A DNA stretch of 64,000 nucleotides, taken from contig NZ_QPES01000001.1 of NCBI RefSeq assembly GCF_009455685.1, forward strand, positions 2,108,001-2,172,000, in the 5' to 3' direction. Below are positions 62,300 through 64,000 of this stretch, piece after piece (position 1 is the first letter of the stretch; each line of letters begins with the position of its first letter). This stretch comes from Paraburkholderia hayleyella. GTDB lineage: Bacteria; Pseudomonadota; Gammaproteobacteria; Burkholderiales; Burkholderiaceae. Below the pieces are notes generated by a model that worked only from the letters and a program-made list of their open reading frames with translations, made no database searches and was not told where the DNA came from. The position numbers and the translations under genes were made by a program.

Positions 62300-62733
62300 C
62301 CCAGATAAAACTCAAGGCAAGCCAGCTTCATTGGCAACAAATTCATTTAATCCGGGAAAGACGAATACAACGTATTCAGCGCACATTAAAACAGATTCGT
62401 GCCGAGGTGATTGCAGCCGTTAAAGAAAGCCAGGCCATTCGTGCCGGACTCGATGCACAACAACAAGAACAAATGACAATCGTGGCGCATCTCACCCATA
62501 AAAATTCCGCATGGAAATTATGGCGTGATGCTTTAAGCATTAATCATGAAAAAAATCAGACACTTGAATCTGAATATCAAAAAAAACTCCAGATTCTCGC
62601 CCAGGCTAACCAGAAACAGGCTGCCTGGCTGAAAGCTCTACTGCGCGCTCAAATACGTTACGACGAATCCCGCAAACAGCTAAGCCTGATCGCCCGAAAA
62701 ATCATGGATATAGAAGATGAAAACGACGTCTGA
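62296..62733 (+). CDS. sctO: Type III secretion central stalk protein SctO
   Basis: A 145-residue protein predicted as one long alpha-helical hairpin, rich in Lys, Gln, Arg and Glu. This is typical of SctO/YscO/FliJ, the stalk inside the ATPase ring. The start is a GTG in the sctN stop overlap. It is the last recognisable gene of the cluster, and its codon use turns AT-rich. Confidence 0.82.
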   Translation: MTQIKLKASQLHWQQIHLIRERRIQRIQRTLKQIRAEVIAAVKESQAIRAGLDAQQQEQMTIVAHLTHKNSAWKLWRDALSINHEKNQTLESEYQKKLQILAQANQKQAAWLKALLRAQIRYDESRKQLSLIARKIMDIEDENDV

Positions 62734-62764
62734 ACATTTTTCACCAGATTCCACCCTGGAGTGA
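62717..62764 (+). pseudogene. 15-codon frame at the place of sctP, possible remnant
   Basis: An ATG overlapping the sctO end opens MKTTSEHFSPDSTLE and stops at 62764. SctP (needle-length ruler) is usually encoded after SctO, with overlap. This could be the start of a lost sctP, or chance. Confidence 0.25.
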
Positions 62765-63247
62765 GGGTAGTCCCGTAGAAGCAATTGCGCTCCACTTTAT
62801 TTATTACTGAAATTCATTAATCTAAAACTGGCATTATCAATTCAATCCTTGCGCTTAAATTAATTATGATATAAAAACCATATTCGTTAGCAATTTAACA
62901 TATCTACATCACATTTAACAAAAACATCACAATCAGAAGAGTTATTTCCTATTTTCAAGATAAATAACTTCTTACAAATCAATTAAATTTCAGCCAAAAC
63001 TGACATATGACTTGATCTGCCATGTAGTATCTATGCGCGATCACAGCAATTCAAATATTAATACTATGAATACGCACGCATTAAACACAATCCGAATTTC
63101 TAAATTTGACATTGCTGTTTTTACAGCTCAACCTTTAATTTCAATGACGCCTATGACAGATCAAAACTGCATTGCAAATGACTGACAAAAATAATAAAAA
63201 TTCATTTCCTGTACAACCTGAATACTGCACTTATCGAGGGTGGCATC
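62734..63247. other. AT-rich region after the type III cluster
   Basis: About 500 bp of low-GC DNA, unlike the rest of the window. A 50-codon frame (63033-63185: MRDHSNSNINTMNTHALNTI...) has no ribosome site and is only a weak candidate. No other feature is recognised. Composition suggests recent acquisition. Confidence 0.5.
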
Positions 63248-63541
63248 ATGCTTGCCAGAAAATATTGTGATTTTCCAACGGAGCTTATGAAACCAGTTTC
63301 AAGATCAGTTAGAGTTAATGGACTTAGCACCTGCTTTCGCCTTGAGAAAATTTATTGGGATATAATCATTGAAATTGCAAACAATGAAAATATCTCGATT
63401 GGCGCATTTATTTCTCAACTCGACATCGCCATTCGCCTGAAAGAACACGATATCCCGAATTTCAGTGGATTTTTACGTGTCATGGCAACCCATTACTCAA
63501 CTGACATCAAACCAGAAATCAAATTAGCAGCTGAAAGATAA
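63248..63541 (+). CDS. Ribbon-helix-helix domain protein (RHH_4 type)
   Basis: A 97-residue protein. Residues 18-85 follow the RHH_4 pattern: RSVRVNGLSTCFRLEKIYWDIIIEIANNENISIGAFISQLD ... SGFLRVMATHY. Such proteins are likely DNA-binding regulators. GAGGGTGG lies just before the ATG. The gene is AT-rich and sits alone beside the type III cluster, so it could be a local regulator or an island gene. Confidence 0.75.
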   Translation: MLARKYCDFPTELMKPVSRSVRVNGLSTCFRLEKIYWDIIIEIANNENISIGAFISQLDIAIRLKEHDIPNFSGFLRVMATHYSTDIKPEIKLAAER

Positions 63542-63950
63542 AAATAATTTACTCATTATAATGCATTGAAAATACACTTCATGAATTACCGAAAAGTCAA
63601 CGACTGGCTGCAACTTATAGCGCTTCCAGTTCGTGAGTACTTTTAGTTTATTATCACGATAAACATAGGGCCCGGTACCTTGATTCACTACCTCTGATAA
63701 AAAACAGGATTAACCGCATCGCTTGTAATTGATAACACCCGTTTAACGAGCGGCACATTTAGCATGTCGACCTCAAGCGAAAATTAGTTCAGTTCCAGGC
63801 AGAGCACCCAACCCAGACAGTGGACAGATTCATCACGGACTTCCGTCTGGAGGACACGCGTGAAAAACCGAAGCCCGCAAGCGCAGGGAGGGACTTCTTT
63901 GCACATGACAGTTTTAATCAAAAGAAGTGTCTGTTATAATTTCTTTCTTT
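63542..63950. other. Region before tRNA-Pro with a coding-like remnant
   Basis: No complete gene. A frame without an ATG runs 63763-63939 (58 codons), with segments VDLKRKLVQFQAEHPTQ and TVDRFITDFRLEDTREKP that look protein-like. It may be the end of a lost gene. The rest is AT-rich and featureless. Confidence 0.35.
63935..63940 (+). promoter_or_regulatory. -10 element of the tRNA-Pro promoter
   Basis: A perfect TATAAT lies 10 bp before the tRNA. The -35 region (TTTTAA near 63912) is poor. Confidence 0.55.
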
Positions 63951-64000
63951 CGGGGCGTAGCGCAGCCTGGTAGCGTACCTGCATGGGGTGCAGGTGGTCG
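63951..64000 (+). tRNA. tRNA-Pro (GGG), 5' part
   Basis: The first 50 nt, starting CGGGGCGTAGCGCAGCCTGG. The anticodon stem CCTGC/GCAGG encloses ATGGGGT, giving anticodon GGG. The window ends in the variable loop. Confidence 0.93.

Overview
The window reads as a housekeeping chromosome of a Burkholderia-like betaproteobacterium (Burkholderiaceae, Burkholderia sensu lato). The evidence is a GC-rich sequence (my estimate, about 60%), an rpsF-priB-rpsR-rplI-dnaB cluster with PriB, the Aat/Bpt N-end-rule pair, a Gcl-Hyi-GlxR glyoxylate cluster beside a LysR regulator, and protein sequences typical of that group. The species cannot be named from the sequence.

Layout. 0-7.3 kb: the tail of an unidentified gene, an NlpC/P60 lipoprotein, an SDR-fold protein, a Pit phosphate transporter with its DUF47 partner, and the dnaB/ribosomal protein cluster on the minus strand. 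7.5-12.4 kb: a LysR regulator divergent from gcl-hyi-glxR, which turns two glyoxylate into tartronate semialdehyde and then glycerate. 12.9-20 kb: a BON-LysM protein, an asparaginase, and the sulfate uptake operon sbp-cysT-cysW-cysA followed by cysB. 20.1-28.7 kb: lexA with two SOS boxes and a downstream hypothetical gene, UspA, a NodI/NodJ-type ABC exporter, an ArsP-like permease, an acyl-CoA hydratase/hydrolase, an SMR pump and a UPF0303 protein. 28.8-41.5 kb: initiator tRNA-Met, Nudix, aat, bpt, pyrD, an amino-acid ABC transporter lacking a local ATPase gene, a GntR regulator, rpiA, rlmB, rnr and a secreted beta-propeller glycosidase-like protein.

41.5-43.05 kb is the most unusual piece of DNA: two tRNA-Leu(CAG) genes, each with its own promoter and each followed by tandem units of about 151 bp (two after the first, five after the second). 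Every unit carries the 3' end of the tRNA including CCA, an upstream segment that can re-form the acceptor stem, two hairpins and a terminator-like stem-loop. The arrangement resembles the tyrT/rtT repeats of Escherichia coli but is built on a leucine tRNA.

43-47.6 kb: a MAPEG protein and a TetR-MaoC-FadD fatty-acid cluster. 47.7-62.8 kb: a type III secretion system, with a DUF1521 (metal-induced self-cleavage) candidate substrate divergent from sctC-D-E-F-G-I-J-K-L-Q-R-S-T-U-V-N-O. The C-D-E-F-G-I-J-K-L part follows the Yersinia ysc order. SctU ends before the NPTH autoprotease domain, the needle candidate is very short, and no sctP, gatekeeper or translocator gene is visible. The window ends in AT-rich DNA with a ribbon-helix-helix protein and the first 50 bases of a tRNA-Pro(GGG), which suggests an island edge.
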